Source: JAFDZW01 sp964404255
Lineage (GTDB): Bacteria; Bacteroidota; Ignavibacteria; Palsa-1295
Length of the DNA stretch: 64,000 nucleotides
Assembly (NCBI GenBank): GCA_964404255.1
Contig: CAYOJJ010000002.1
Span: 124,001 to 188,000, forward strand
Direction of reading: 5' to 3'
This document shows, in pieces, positions 43,355-51,914 of the stretch. Below the pieces are notes generated by a model that saw only the letters and a program-made list of their open reading frames with translations, did no database searches and had not been told where the DNA came from. Position 1 is the stretch's first letter. Every line of letters starts with the position of its first letter. The translations under genes were made by a program, and so were the position numbers.

Positions 43355-43885
43355 TTATTTAGATTTTTGGATATTCTTCTGCAAGACTGCAAGTAGAAAA
43401 TCCGTCGCCTGTCTGCTGCAGCGGCCGATCTGCACCACTCCGCCATTAATAGCCCCCTTAATAGTATAAACCGACACGACTTGTCCACCGACCACAATAG
43501 CGAGCATCTTGCCGGTATGCTTTTTGGTGAATTCGAAGAGGTGCTTGCCATCTTCATCAATGAGAGGGAGAATTACGTTCTGCCGATCATTCGGCTGCTT
43601 GACGGGTTCGGGAAGAATTTTTAACCGAAGCCGGACATACTCGGAGGTCGAGAGCAGAAATTTTGTATAGGCGGTGACGTTCGTATCGAGAAAACGGCGA
43701 TCGTAGGTAACGAGTTTTTCATCCGAAGATTTGGCAACCAGATTTTCGCTTTCAAGTCCTGGTACGCTTACGAGATAAAAGCCATCACTTAAAGCAGAAC
43801 TATGCTGCCCCAAAGAAGCGGAATGTAATAGTAGAAGGAAAGCTATTGCCATACCACTCATAAAAGAATACCACCGTACTTTCAT
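43355..43885 (-). CDS. Secreted protein with a SecD P1-head-like domain
   Basis: From the ATG at 43885 the product starts MKVRWYSFMSGMAIAFLLLL and has a signal peptide ending SLGQ; a GTG at 43930 overlapping the SET gene by four bases is a poorer start because it puts 15 residues before the signal. The C-terminal half (VILPLIDEDGKHLFEFTKKH, GKMLAIVVGGQVVSVYTIKG, INGGVVQIGR) matches the P1 head subdomain of SecD/SecDF (f..T..h.gk.lAi.ldg.v.s.p.i...I.gG...I.g). It lacks any SecD membrane part. Stand-alone P1-head proteins are known but their role is unclear. Confidence 0.75.
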   Translation of the reverse strand: MKVRWYSFMSGMAIAFLLLLHSASLGQHSSALSDGFYLVSVPGLESENLVAKSSDEKLVTYDRRFLDTNVTAYTKFLLSTSEYVRLRLKILPEPVKQPNDRQNVILPLIDEDGKHLFEFTKKHTGKMLAIVVGGQVVSVYTIKGAINGGVVQIGRCSRQATDFLLAVLQKNIQKSK

Positions 43886-43926
43886 GTCCTTACTTACGAA
43901 TGAATTTCCATTGTGTAACAATATAG

Positions 43927-44310
43927 TCACTTCACTTCAAAATGAAGTGGGGTAAGGTCGTCCGGATCGTTATGATAATGAATGGTGATCTCCTCACCGG
44001 CTGCGATATCGCGGCGGGCAGTGTAGATAAGAGATGAATCGGTATGCTCAAACTCTGCATTGGGATCTGGAGCATGATTATAAAGTGAGCCATATCCTAA
44101 GGCAACGGCCACAAGCCCTTCTTCCCAATAATAGACATAATTATTCGCCAGATTGCTTGTATCCGGGTCGGCAAATTCTTCCGTTTTCATAAAGAGCACG
44201 GGCGCAATTTCGATTTGCTGGCCCGCTTTGATCGGTTGTTTTGCAAAAACACCAAGGCCTTTGCCCGGAGCCTCATCGATATAGATCAGAGGTGATGGTT
44301 CGAATTTCAT
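43927..44310 (-). CDS. Small SET-domain protein
   Basis: The 127-residue protein is a minimal SET methyltransferase domain. The N-terminal APGKGLGVFAKQPIKAGQQI carries the GxG of the S-adenosylmethionine site. The central YGSLYNHAPDPNAEFEH carries the N-H motif, and AGEEITIHYHND carries the closing E..x.Y. Such bacterial proteins methylate lysines of unknown substrates. No post-SET zinc site is present, which is usual in bacteria. It shares a stop/start overlap region with the SecD-P1-head gene and probably forms a two-gene unit. Divergent from the LamG lipoprotein at 44430. Confidence 0.88.
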   Translation of the reverse strand: MKFEPSPLIYIDEAPGKGLGVFAKQPIKAGQQIEIAPVLFMKTEEFADPDTSNLANNYVYYWEEGLVAVALGYGSLYNHAPDPNAEFEHTDSSLIYTARRDIAAGEEITIHYHNDPDDLTPLHFEVK

Positions 44311-44394
44311 GCTACGATATCTACAAAAAGATAAGTCCTACTAACACCGCAGGCACAGGAAATGACAAAAGAAAATGTATATGGAGAACCGTTG

Positions 44395-44402
44395 TATATT
44401 TG
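44395..44402 (+). promoter_or_regulatory. Bacteroidota-type -7 element (TATATTTG)
   Basis: A perfect TAnnTTTG match 28 bases before the ATG at 44430. No -33 TTG at the expected distance. Confidence 0.45.
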
Positions 44403-44429
44403 TACTACATCGTTAATCATATCTCTACT

Positions 44430-45689
44430 ATGAAAAGTACAGCAATTTTTTTAGTGCTGCTCGGGATTGTTTTTTTTAATTTCGGTTGCTCGTCAACAAA
44501 TGATCCTCAGACTACGACGGTCAAACAGGGCATTTCCGGTACGGTCACTGATGCATCTTCCGGAAGCCCCATTGCAGGTGTGGTAGTACAGCTATCAACA
44601 CTAAGTCCGAGAAATACTACAACCGATAATGCCGGTAAATACTCTTTCGATAACGTAGCGGTGGGTGATTATACAGTATCATTTTCAAAATCGAACTATA
44701 CTTCTGTAACTCAGCCGGTTCATGCTGATAGTAGTGTTAATACGGTTCTAAATGTAAGTCTGAGTTCTGTCTCTACTAGCTTTAATTTTGGAATTCATGT
44801 TATCGACGCTGAAACAGGGCAAGCACTCGTGGGTGCTACTGTTATTAAAGACCAAGGTGATACTTTAAAAACAGATAACAACGGGAATGTTCTATTTATG
44901 AGTTATTATAGTTCTGGTAACAGTTACTTTTCAGCGAATAAGTATGGATATTTAACGGCAAGCAACACTGTTCCCGACCCCAGTTTCGGACATACCAGGT
45001 ATGATACTCTCGCCATCCAGCCTTATACTAACCATTTGGTCGCGTGCTACCGGTTCTCGAATTCCTGTATCGATTCGAGTGGCAAAGGCCATGATGGCAC
45101 TAACCACGGATGCACGTTTGTAGCCGATCGTTTTGGCACTGCTTCGAGTGCCCTGCAATGTAATGGTTCGACGAGCTATGTGAGAGTAGCAGATAATCCT
45201 GATATCAATTTTGGAAAAGACAAAGATTTCACGATCTGCTTTTGGGAAAACACATCCGCCCAGCAGCCAACTGCTCATAAATCGATCTTAGTCCAGAAGG
45301 CGATAGCAAATGGAAATATGTTTACGGGGTATGAAGCGGTATATTCGGATCCTTCAACCTTTACGGTGCTTTCAGGGACAACGTATGGCAAGGATGGATA
45401 TAATTTGGAGCCGCTTCCTTATGATGGCCTTTGGCATTTTGTTTGTATTACTTTCACCAGATCGACAAGCGTGATAGTATATTATCTTGACGGCAAGAAA
45501 ATGACAGATAACCATACCTTTACCAATCATTCGTTGCCGGGCAATATCACAACGACGGCCGATCTGTTACTTGGTGGAGACGGAACTTCGACTAATGCCT
45601 TCAAGGGTATTCTTGACGATGTAAAGCTGTATGATGTTGTTCTCGATGCCAATTCCGTGCTTGAGGTTTATCATGAAAATGGCTGGTAA
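44430..45689 (+). CDS. Lipoprotein with carboxypeptidase-regulatory-like repeat and LamG domain
   Basis: From the ATG at 44430 the product has 419 residues with a lipoprotein signal (MKSTAIFLVLLGIVFFNFGC). Residues about 35-110 are a carboxypeptidase-regulatory-like (transthyretin-like) domain (ISGTVTDASSGSPIAGVVVQ, NAGKYSFDNVAVGDYTVSFS). A second such module follows at about 117-190. Residues about 200-419 are a concanavalin/LamG fold (YVRVADNPDINFGKDKDFTI, YDGLWHFVCITFTRSTSVIV, FKGILDDVKLYDVVLDANSV), which usually binds carbohydrates. It is probably an outer-membrane, sugar-binding surface protein. A shorter relative is encoded at 61528-62310. Confidence 0.85.
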   Translation: MKSTAIFLVLLGIVFFNFGCSSTNDPQTTTVKQGISGTVTDASSGSPIAGVVVQLSTLSPRNTTTDNAGKYSFDNVAVGDYTVSFSKSNYTSVTQPVHADSSVNTVLNVSLSSVSTSFNFGIHVIDAETGQALVGATVIKDQGDTLKTDNNGNVLFMSYYSSGNSYFSANKYGYLTASNTVPDPSFGHTRYDTLAIQPYTNHLVACYRFSNSCIDSSGKGHDGTNHGCTFVADRFGTASSALQCNGSTSYVRVADNPDINFGKDKDFTICFWENTSAQQPTAHKSILVQKAIANGNMFTGYEAVYSDPSTFTVLSGTTYGKDGYNLEPLPYDGLWHFVCITFTRSTSVIVYYLDGKKMTDNHTFTNHSLPGNITTTADLLLGGDGTSTNAFKGILDDVKLYDVVLDANSVLEVYHENGW

Positions 45690-45701
45690 ATTCGGTACCG
45701 G

Positions 45702-46211
45702 TCAGACCAGAATTGCCATAACTATATCATCAAGATAAATATCGTTGTTCTTTATAAAATGACTGCGGTAGCCTTCTTGTTTAAATCCGAATTTCTCATA
45801 AAGATGAATAGCTCGTGCATTGCGGGCGGTGACCGATAGTTCTACTCGGTGAACATCGGGATTGGCGGCCGCCCATTGAAGTACAGCTTTCATTAAAGCC
45901 TGGCCAACCTTCTTATTGCGCCAATCTTTTCGAACGGACATTGAAAGGGAAGTGACGTGAGCAACTCGTTTACGCAGAAGACCTTTACAGCAGAGAAACC
46001 CGACCACGTCGTTCCCGACTACGGCGATCAGATATACTGAATTGGTGGCAGCCGCAAACTCGGCAAGAATCCGGCGCTCCTCAACTTCATCAACAATAAA
46101 TTCTTCCGGAGTAATGACAATATCTATATCGGCCTCTTTGGCAATAGAATGCATAAAGGCAATAATTGCCGGGCTATCATCGGGCGTAGCTTCTCTGATT
46201 ATATAGTCCAT
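45702..46211 (-). CDS. GNAT family acetyltransferase
   Basis: The 169-residue protein starts MDYIIREATPDDSPAIIAFM, the usual GNAT start. It continues with SVYLIAVVGNDVVGFLCCKG, the acetyl-CoA loop RKDWRNKKVGQALMKAVLQW (a slightly altered R..G.G: NKKVGQ) and VELSVTARNARAIHLYEKFG. It ends near FIKNNDIYLDDIVMAILV. This resembles ribosomal-protein or broad-substrate acetyltransferases with an unknown target. It converges with the LamG gene and is divergent from 46279. Confidence 0.9.
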   Translation of the reverse strand: MDYIIREATPDDSPAIIAFMHSIAKEADIDIVITPEEFIVDEVEERRILAEFAAATNSVYLIAVVGNDVVGFLCCKGLLRKRVAHVTSLSMSVRKDWRNKKVGQALMKAVLQWAAANPDVHRVELSVTARNARAIHLYEKFGFKQEGYRSHFIKNNDIYLDDIVMAILV

Positions 46212-46256
46212 GGCTAAACTTACGAAGTTTTACCGAAGTCTTCTACGAAGCTGTCG

Positions 46257-46264
46257 TATATTTG
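46257..46264 (+). promoter_or_regulatory. Bacteroidota-type -7 element (TATATTTG)
   Basis: A perfect TAnnTTTG match 14 bases before the ATG at 46279, which supports that start. No -33 TTG is seen. Confidence 0.45.
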
Positions 46265-46278
46265 ACCTTCTTAAGAAT

Positions 46279-47346
46279 ATGAACCGAATCCGCTCCATCG
46301 TTTGTGTATTGTGTGTCCTTTCATTTTCCCGGGCCCTCTATTGCCAGGTTGATTATGAAAGCCAATACCGGTTATATAGGGTATTGGCCCGATCTAAAGG
46401 ATTGAGGGCTGTTTCGGCTATTGAAGTGCAAGATAGTAGTACGAACACTCTTGTACAGACCTATTCTTTATCCGGGTCGCAGTTAAAAGAAGATATCTGC
46501 ACCACGAAGGGATCTACAAGCTCCCGGGTACTTCGGTATTTTGATGATTGGGATTCATTAGTTCAGGAGACTCAGTATAATCAATACGGAAGAACTTCAT
46601 CATATTTTACGTACGATGCCTCCCATCGGATATCAAGCAAGATCATCGGTTATTCCTATGATCCTCAAACACCAACGATTACACGGTATTTATATGATTC
46701 TTTAGGACGTTTACGATCGCTATGGACGAAACGAACCCAATCCGAAATAACGAACTTCTACCGGGATCAACATGGCTATATTATAGCCGCAGATAGAAGC
46801 GTCAATGGAATACTGCATTATAGTTCTGTACTTACGTATGATTCTTTGGGCCGGGTGAATACAGAAACAGATTATTTTTGTGATTCTATAAAGAAACCAA
46901 TGGGAGGAGAGCTGTATGATTACAGGGATTCCGGGATGTATAGATGCACCACGGTTCATACCTATTACGATTCTATCTCTACTGGTTTTGTAAGTCGCAT
47001 CTTCACTGTCGATACTTTACGGCATTTGACCACCTATGAATTAAGTATTGTTGGAGATACTGTAGAAAGCTGGGTTTCTTATGATCCTAAGACCCATCAT
47101 CTCTCATACATAATCAAAACACGGTATGCGCCGGATGACGATGAGGATTACGACGACGACAATGATACTGATTCTTCCAATGATAGTACTTCAGATCCTT
47201 CACCTGTGGTAAATAATCCACCATTACCTCCGCTAATCTATAAAGCAGATATTATTACTGACGAAAGAGGCCTCTGGCAGTCGATGGAAGAAAAAGAAAA
47301 CGATGTGCTAAAAAGAAAAACGAAATTTACTTATTCATTCCAATAG
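46279..47346 (+). CDS. Secreted YD-repeat-like protein
   Basis: From the ATG at 46279 the product has 355 residues with a signal peptide (MNRIRSIVCVLCVLSFSRAL, cleaved near YCQ). Residues about 95-260 carry YD-type repeats: YFTYDASHRISSK, RYLYDSLGRLRSLWTK, VLTYDSLGRVNTETDYF. Each has the Y.YD..GR motif of Rhs/teneurin repeats. Near the C-terminus is a very acidic linker (DDDEDYDDDNDTDSSNDSTS). It is far shorter than Rhs toxins and has no toxin tail. The metallopeptidase gene starts nine bases downstream, so the two may act together. Confidence 0.78.
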   Translation: MNRIRSIVCVLCVLSFSRALYCQVDYESQYRLYRVLARSKGLRAVSAIEVQDSSTNTLVQTYSLSGSQLKEDICTTKGSTSSRVLRYFDDWDSLVQETQYNQYGRTSSYFTYDASHRISSKIIGYSYDPQTPTITRYLYDSLGRLRSLWTKRTQSEITNFYRDQHGYIIAADRSVNGILHYSSVLTYDSLGRVNTETDYFCDSIKKPMGGELYDYRDSGMYRCTTVHTYYDSISTGFVSRIFTVDTLRHLTTYELSIVGDTVESWVSYDPKTHHLSYIIKTRYAPDDDEDYDDDNDTDSSNDSTSDPSPVVNNPPLPPLIYKADIITDERGLWQSMEEKENDVLKRKTKFTYSFQ

Positions 47347-47355
47347 TCTTTAGCT

Positions 47356-48915
47356 GTGATAAGAATTGTCTTTTATTGTATCGTATGGATGAATATTGCG
47401 GGCGTAGTATTTGCCCAGCCGTTTTTTTTGGGTCAGAATCGGTCCGATATACAGAAGCGATTTGGAATGCCAAGTTATTCGGAAGAGGGAGGTGCTGTAC
47501 ATTATAATAAAGTAAAAATATTTTCTTCCAACTGGCAGGCGGATCTGACATACGACTCTCTCGGGAAAGTAATGTTCTATCGGTGTCAATGTAAAGCTGC
47601 AGAAGAAACGATGCTTGCCATTACGGCGGTCATTGCGAATTTCGGGCTTAGCAGATTTCACCAAACCGGCTTGCTTTCCGGAGTAAAGCAAAAGAACAGA
47701 CTATGGGTAACACCAGATTCGCTTAGTTTTTTGAAACTGACCGATAGAGATAGCATTACCGTCATCAGTTCCTGGAAGCGAAATGCTTATTTGGTTCGAA
47801 TCGATAGTAATGACGCAGCAGTGCAATCTCTGCTGCGTGATAGCTTATTACCCCCGCTGGATAATGAAGCGAAAATGGTGGCTGCTACCTGGAATAAATA
47901 TCTTTCCTTAGGACAGGATACAGATATGAAATATCAGTTCTGGTCCTGCAAAGACACCGTTGGTTATAATCTTTGCTTCCTGATACCTAATTACCCGCGT
48001 AAGAATAATGATGGAGGGATTAGTGCGAGAATTTCTGGCATTGCAAAAGATCAGGAATTAGGTTATTATACTCTATGGACATCTTATTCTCGTTTTGATG
48101 AGGGGAGAGAACACTATTATGGAAATGAGATTATCTATGCTGTTCTCGAAGAGGGGCAGTGGCGATTTATAAATGCCTTGCCATATCTCACGCAGAATTG
48201 GGTAAAACGCGATTATGGTAATATCATTTACCATTACCGGGAGGAAGGTGATTCGCTGGCTTTTGATCCAAAGCTTGCCGCCGAAGCGGTACGATTCAGG
48301 GCTTCTATTGCCGAGCTTTTCGGTAAACCGGCTCCGACACCTATCAACTACTACTATAATTTTGTAGGTGCGAATCCGTATGCTCTGTTTGGATTTCGCG
48401 GACCTACTATTACTGTTGGCTTATTCGACCCCACAACTAATTCCATAATTAGCAATGCCAATCAATGCGATAAGCATGAGCTTACTCATTCTGTTATGGG
48501 GACTATAGGAACACCCCGTATTATCTATGAAGGGCTGGCAGAGTTTTTGGGTAGGGATTCCGAAGAATACGATCTGAGGATGACTCGTCTTTCTGAGTTA
48601 TTAGAACACCACCCAAGTATAACATTCGATGATATCCTATTGATGGAAAAAGAAGATAGCTTGGAATATATGCTCTATGCCACTGGTGAATTACTATTGC
48701 ATGAAATCTATAAAAAAGGTGGGATGAAACTGGTTCGTGAATTTTATGATGGAATCAAGACACCGGCAGATGTGTATGCCGCCGTTAAAACATATCTACA
48801 TTTAAAACTTACCCAGGTACTGCCCTTTATTAAAACAAAAGCGCTTCAATCGCGGAAACAATGGGAAGTATTGCATCCGGATTTGAAATTACAAGGGGCA
48901 GTTCGAGAAGAATAA
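47356..48915 (+). CDS. Secreted gluzincin-type zinc metallopeptidase-like protein (GTG start)
   Basis: The frame opens with GTG at 47356 and gives a signal peptide (MIRIVFYCIVWMNIAGVVFA, cleaved after AQ), so this start is preferred. The 519-residue protein carries the zinc-binding HELTH at residues 374-378, followed by IIYEGLAEFLG with Glu396 as the third ligand. This is the arrangement of peptidase MA-like gluzincins (HExxH...EG.A.). The rest is unrecognised, with an N-terminal domain of about 340 residues. It should act in the periplasm or outside the cell. It lies nine bases after the YD-repeat gene. Confidence 0.8.
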   Translation: MIRIVFYCIVWMNIAGVVFAQPFFLGQNRSDIQKRFGMPSYSEEGGAVHYNKVKIFSSNWQADLTYDSLGKVMFYRCQCKAAEETMLAITAVIANFGLSRFHQTGLLSGVKQKNRLWVTPDSLSFLKLTDRDSITVISSWKRNAYLVRIDSNDAAVQSLLRDSLLPPLDNEAKMVAATWNKYLSLGQDTDMKYQFWSCKDTVGYNLCFLIPNYPRKNNDGGISARISGIAKDQELGYYTLWTSYSRFDEGREHYYGNEIIYAVLEEGQWRFINALPYLTQNWVKRDYGNIIYHYREEGDSLAFDPKLAAEAVRFRASIAELFGKPAPTPINYYYNFVGANPYALFGFRGPTITVGLFDPTTNSIISNANQCDKHELTHSVMGTIGTPRIIYEGLAEFLGRDSEEYDLRMTRLSELLEHHPSITFDDILLMEKEDSLEYMLYATGELLLHEIYKKGGMKLVREFYDGIKTPADVYAAVKTYLHLKLTQVLPFIKTKALQSRKQWEVLHPDLKLQGAVREE

Positions 48916-48926
48916 TATTATCTGCT

Positions 48927-49352
48927 TTATGCTGCGCCTTGTAGGGCCTCAACTACCCATGTGCTGAAATAATTTATCTCGCGGGCATCGCTTTTGACTA
49001 AGATCTGGCGAATGGATTCTTTATCCTCATCATTGAGGATATGAATAGCAAAAACGAAGGCATCAGCGCGTAGCGCTGCTTCATAAATGTGCATCGATTC
49101 GTTTTCCACATCGCCATAGGCGCGTATCGCTTTAGCTATTCGAGCCAATAGGCCGTGATGGGTACTATCGGCATCGAGAATTTCGATTCCTGCTTCGCCA
49201 TGAAGTACCTCTATATCTGCTTCATTTCGGCCATAGCGACCTAATGCTTCTAATGCTTCCCGTGCTCCTTCCCGGGTATCAATAATAGCCAGAATTCGAT
49301 TATTAGGATAGGTAGCATATCCATTCGGATTATTTACAGAAATGGTACTCAT
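48927..49352 (-). CDS. Small cytoplasmic hypothetical protein
   Basis: The 141-residue protein has an alpha/beta core: NNRILAIIDTREGAREALEA, DIEVLHGEAGIEILDADSTH, and the helix LARIAKAIRAYGDVENESMH followed by AALRADAFVFAIHILNDEDK. The spacing of a strand, then E-rich helix, recalls stress-related ferredoxin-like proteins (YflT/general-stress type), but I cannot assign a family. No signal peptide is present. It converges with the metallopeptidase gene. Confidence 0.7.
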   Translation of the reverse strand: MSTISVNNPNGYATYPNNRILAIIDTREGAREALEALGRYGRNEADIEVLHGEAGIEILDADSTHHGLLARIAKAIRAYGDVENESMHIYEAALRADAFVFAIHILNDEDKESIRQILVKSDAREINYFSTWVVEALQGAA

Positions 49353-49491
49353 TGTCTTACCTTTCTCACTAAATAATTATTCCAACGGGGATCACATAAA
49401 AATATACAACAAATAAGATGCCAATGGATGAAGTGCCATAATTTCTGACATAGAAAAGGCTTCTAAAGCCGTAAATTTCCTTATATTTGTA

Positions 49492-49499
49492 GTGGAGAT
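49492..49499 (+). promoter_or_regulatory. Bacteroidota-type -7 element (TATATTTG)
   Basis: A perfect TAnnTTTG match 21 bases before the ATG at 49520. No -33 TTG is seen. Confidence 0.45.
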
Positions 49500-49519
49500 T
49501 CATTACCGACAATTGCCGT

Positions 49520-50758
49520 ATGAAGCACCGTGCCGGTTTGATCAGCTTGATGCTGGTTATAGCCTTTTGTACTATTCTATTTCAAAATGGGTTTGCTGCC
49601 GTCAATCAGGGGGCTGATTCGGTCATGGAAGTTATGCCCAAAATGGTGACACATGATACCACAGCGGCTGTTTTTGCAGATTTCAGGACGACCCTTGTGC
49701 ATGTCGGGCGGGTGCATGTCTATAAAGACGAGCCATCAGATGAAGGGACCTGGGACGATATTCTTTCTATTCGCATAGCTGGCTGCCGTCAATTATATGC
49801 CAGACAAAAGGAGCTTGGGACCGATCTGGTGCTTTATATCAATAATATTGCGGTGCCCAATGTCAAAAGCTCATTTCCGATCCCGCCCGATTGCGATACG
49901 GCTGTATTTTTTTTCGATCTTAACGATAATTCGCAGACCGACTCCGTTTGGAGGATGCTCTTGCCTGCTAAAGCTGTTTTTAACGGAAAGGGGAGGCTGC
50001 GAGTCTTTATTTCTGCAGGGCTGCTTAACGATCGGCCGGCTTTCCCTGAAGGCCAGGGGTATACCAGTTTCCAGAATAATTTTACACTCATCTTTTTCAG
50101 CAAGATGTGGATGTATATTTTCCTGGGGATATTTGCTGTCTGTTTATATCTGGTCTGGATCCTCTGCAGCCGCAGTGAACTTATTAAAACGATAATGCCG
50201 AATGGGGAGCGGGTATTTAGTTTGTCGAAAGCACAGATGGTGATGTGGACGATGCTGGTTGTCGGGTCCTATACTTATATTTGGATCGTGACCGGAGTAA
50301 TGCCTAAGATCGATGGGTCCGTACTAATATTACTTGGCATTAGCGTCGGAACTACAACGATCTCCCGGACGATCGATAGTTCTAACTTTGCAAAAGTAGC
50401 AAATCCGGCAGCCTTAACTTTAAAATCGAAAGGGTTTATTTTCGATTTGCTTTCCGATGATGTCGGTATCAGTGCCCATCGGCTCCAGAATGTTCTCTAT
50501 ACGATCGTTATGGCAGCGATTTTTACTTCAAATGTACTTAGCCATTTGGAGATGCCTCAATTCGATTCGACGTTATTGGCGCTAATGGGTATTAGTTCTG
50601 CAGGATACTTATCTCTCAAGCCGACAGAACTTAGTACTCCTCAATCGGCAATCGATGGAAAACCGGCTCCACCACCAACTGATCCCAATGCTGGTGGTGA
50701 TCAAAATACTGCTATTCCTTCATCTCAGGTAACGGCCAATGTTACTCCGGCATCTTAA
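49520..50758 (+). CDS. Membrane protein with duplicated two-helix unit
   Basis: The 412-residue protein starts with a signal or anchor (MKHRAGLISLMLVIAFCTIL). Next come an extracytoplasmic part of about 165 residues and a membrane helix (MWMYIFLGIFAVCLYLVWIL). The C-terminal half contains two similar units of a pair of helices: QMVMWTMLVVGSYTYIWIVT...MP..DGSVLILLGIS near residues 238-278, and RLQNVLYTIVMAAIFTSNVL...MPQFDSTLLALMGISS near residues 327-365. The tail is Pro-rich. Related membrane proteins occur in many bacteria without known function. Confidence 0.75.
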   Translation: MKHRAGLISLMLVIAFCTILFQNGFAAVNQGADSVMEVMPKMVTHDTTAAVFADFRTTLVHVGRVHVYKDEPSDEGTWDDILSIRIAGCRQLYARQKELGTDLVLYINNIAVPNVKSSFPIPPDCDTAVFFFDLNDNSQTDSVWRMLLPAKAVFNGKGRLRVFISAGLLNDRPAFPEGQGYTSFQNNFTLIFFSKMWMYIFLGIFAVCLYLVWILCSRSELIKTIMPNGERVFSLSKAQMVMWTMLVVGSYTYIWIVTGVMPKIDGSVLILLGISVGTTTISRTIDSSNFAKVANPAALTLKSKGFIFDLLSDDVGISAHRLQNVLYTIVMAAIFTSNVLSHLEMPQFDSTLLALMGISSAGYLSLKPTELSTPQSAIDGKPAPPPTDPNAGGDQNTAIPSSQVTANVTPAS

Positions 50759-50791
50759 AGAGGTAAAAATAATTTTTCAAACGGATGACTT

Positions 50792-51289
50792 TTATCGTTT
50801 CTCCCGCTCCATATAAAAATGGGCTGGGTGCTCTTTTTTGGTTATGAAGCCATATTGCTGATAGAATGCTTCAAGATAGGGCTTCCACTTCTCGAAGAAT
50901 AAGGATGCCGGAATATGCAGCCGGTCGGCTTCTTTAACAATGGCATTCATGATGGCTGTACCAAATTTCTTTTTACGGAAGGCCGGCAAGAGAATAATAT
51001 CAATACAATGCAATTGGTTCGGCTCCCAGGAAAGTACTAATCGCCCGATCGGTTCTTTTTTGTATTCGATAATATCGTAATCAGCATCCGGGTACGTGCT
51101 GGCAAAATGCAGCTCCTGTGAATCGAACTGGTGCTGAAAAAAAGCATTGCGCTGAGATGCGGAAGTCCATTCTACACTTTTGAGCTCCTCGTCCCGCGAA
51201 GTTTCATAGGCCAGTCGTAAGAAAGCATCGTCGGCAGGAGTACGGGGTCGTATTGTAATGGTTTTAGGGGTAATCTGTAACCGAGCCAT
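50792..51289 (-). CDS. GNAT family acetyltransferase next to tail-collar genes
   Basis: From the ATG at 51289 the product has 165 residues (MARLQITPKTITIRPRTPAD). The GNAT core is visible: YDIIEYKKEPIGRLVLSWEP, IDIILLPAFRKKKFGTAIMN with an altered acetyl-CoA loop (RKKKFGT), and the closing LEAFYQQYGFITKKEHPAHF. An earlier in-frame ATG at 51397 would cross the terminator upstream and is rejected. GNATs are common neighbours of phage-tail-collar-like (MdpB) proteins, which lie just upstream here, but a terminator separates them. Confidence 0.85.
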   Translation of the reverse strand: MARLQITPKTITIRPRTPADDAFLRLAYETSRDEELKSVEWTSASQRNAFFQHQFDSQELHFASTYPDADYDIIEYKKEPIGRLVLSWEPNQLHCIDIILLPAFRKKKFGTAIMNAIVKEADRLHIPASLFFEKWKPYLEAFYQQYGFITKKEHPAHFYMEREKR

Positions 51290-51314
51290 GAGTTTATCAA
51301 TGTGTAACTTCAAA

Positions 51315-51347
51315 CAAAAAAGCGGAGCAGAAATTCTGCCCCGCTTA
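51315..51347 (-). terminator. Terminator after the tail-collar genes
   Basis: In minus orientation the stem AGCGGGGCAG/CTGCTCCGCT (one G-U pair) is followed by a T-run. It lies between the collar genes and the GNAT. The G-U pair and the T-run fit only the minus strand. Confidence 0.85.
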
Positions 51348-51368
51348 ACAGTTATTTTCAGGTATCGG

Positions 51369-51893
51369 TTAGTTTCTTGACGGGAAAATGCCCTCAAGAG
51401 CGATACAGAAATTAATCACCAAATACGGCTGCATATTATTATGCGGCTGATTACCACCGGCAAGCCCGATGGATTGTACGTTTAGTGTATGGCCATCACT
51501 TGTGGTTGAATAGATATTAGTATTCGTCCCCTGAACGGAAGCCAAGTAGTCATTGGTCGGAGCTTTGCCTGCACCATTTGCAGCTTGCACCATCACTAAA
51601 TGGTTGTGCATGGGCATTTCCGAATTGATCAACGTTACCGATTCCGAACCTGAACTTTCCCCCATAACTGCTACTGGTAAGCCTGGGCCTTGCCCCTGGT
51701 GAACAGGTGCTCTTCCCCGCAAATCCGGTAAAGCAAAGGTAGTAATTCCATCCCCGCCAAACTGGGTGCCTAATAACGCAAATAATGCAGTATTTTGAGA
51801 AATGGCCATTAACTGCCCATTGCATAAAGCATATCCTATAGGAGCAAAATTAAAACCAGCGGTAATAATCTGCCCAAGAAATGGTTCTGCCAT
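51369..51893 (-). CDS. Phage-tail-collar domain protein (MdpB-like), copy 2
   Basis: The 174-residue protein begins MAEPFLGQIITAGFNFAPIG, the tail-collar start, and has LFALLGTQFGGDGITTFALP, DLRGRAPVHQGQGPG, and the metal-site-like MPMHNHLVMVQAANGAG. Its end, GGNQPHNNMQPYLVINFCIA, is the standard closure. Such proteins resemble microcystin-dependent protein MdpB and are not phage parts by context. Their function is unknown; a carbohydrate-binding trimer is likely from the fold. It is a close paralogue of the next gene upstream (21 bases away), identical at the N- and C-terminal motifs. Confidence 0.92.
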   Translation of the reverse strand: MAEPFLGQIITAGFNFAPIGYALCNGQLMAISQNTALFALLGTQFGGDGITTFALPDLRGRAPVHQGQGPGLPVAVMGESSGSESVTLINSEMPMHNHLVMVQAANGAGKAPTNDYLASVQGTNTNIYSTTSDGHTLNVQSIGLAGGNQPHNNMQPYLVINFCIALEGIFPSRN

Positions 51894-51914
51894 TGTGTGT
51901 ATTCCTTTCTACCA

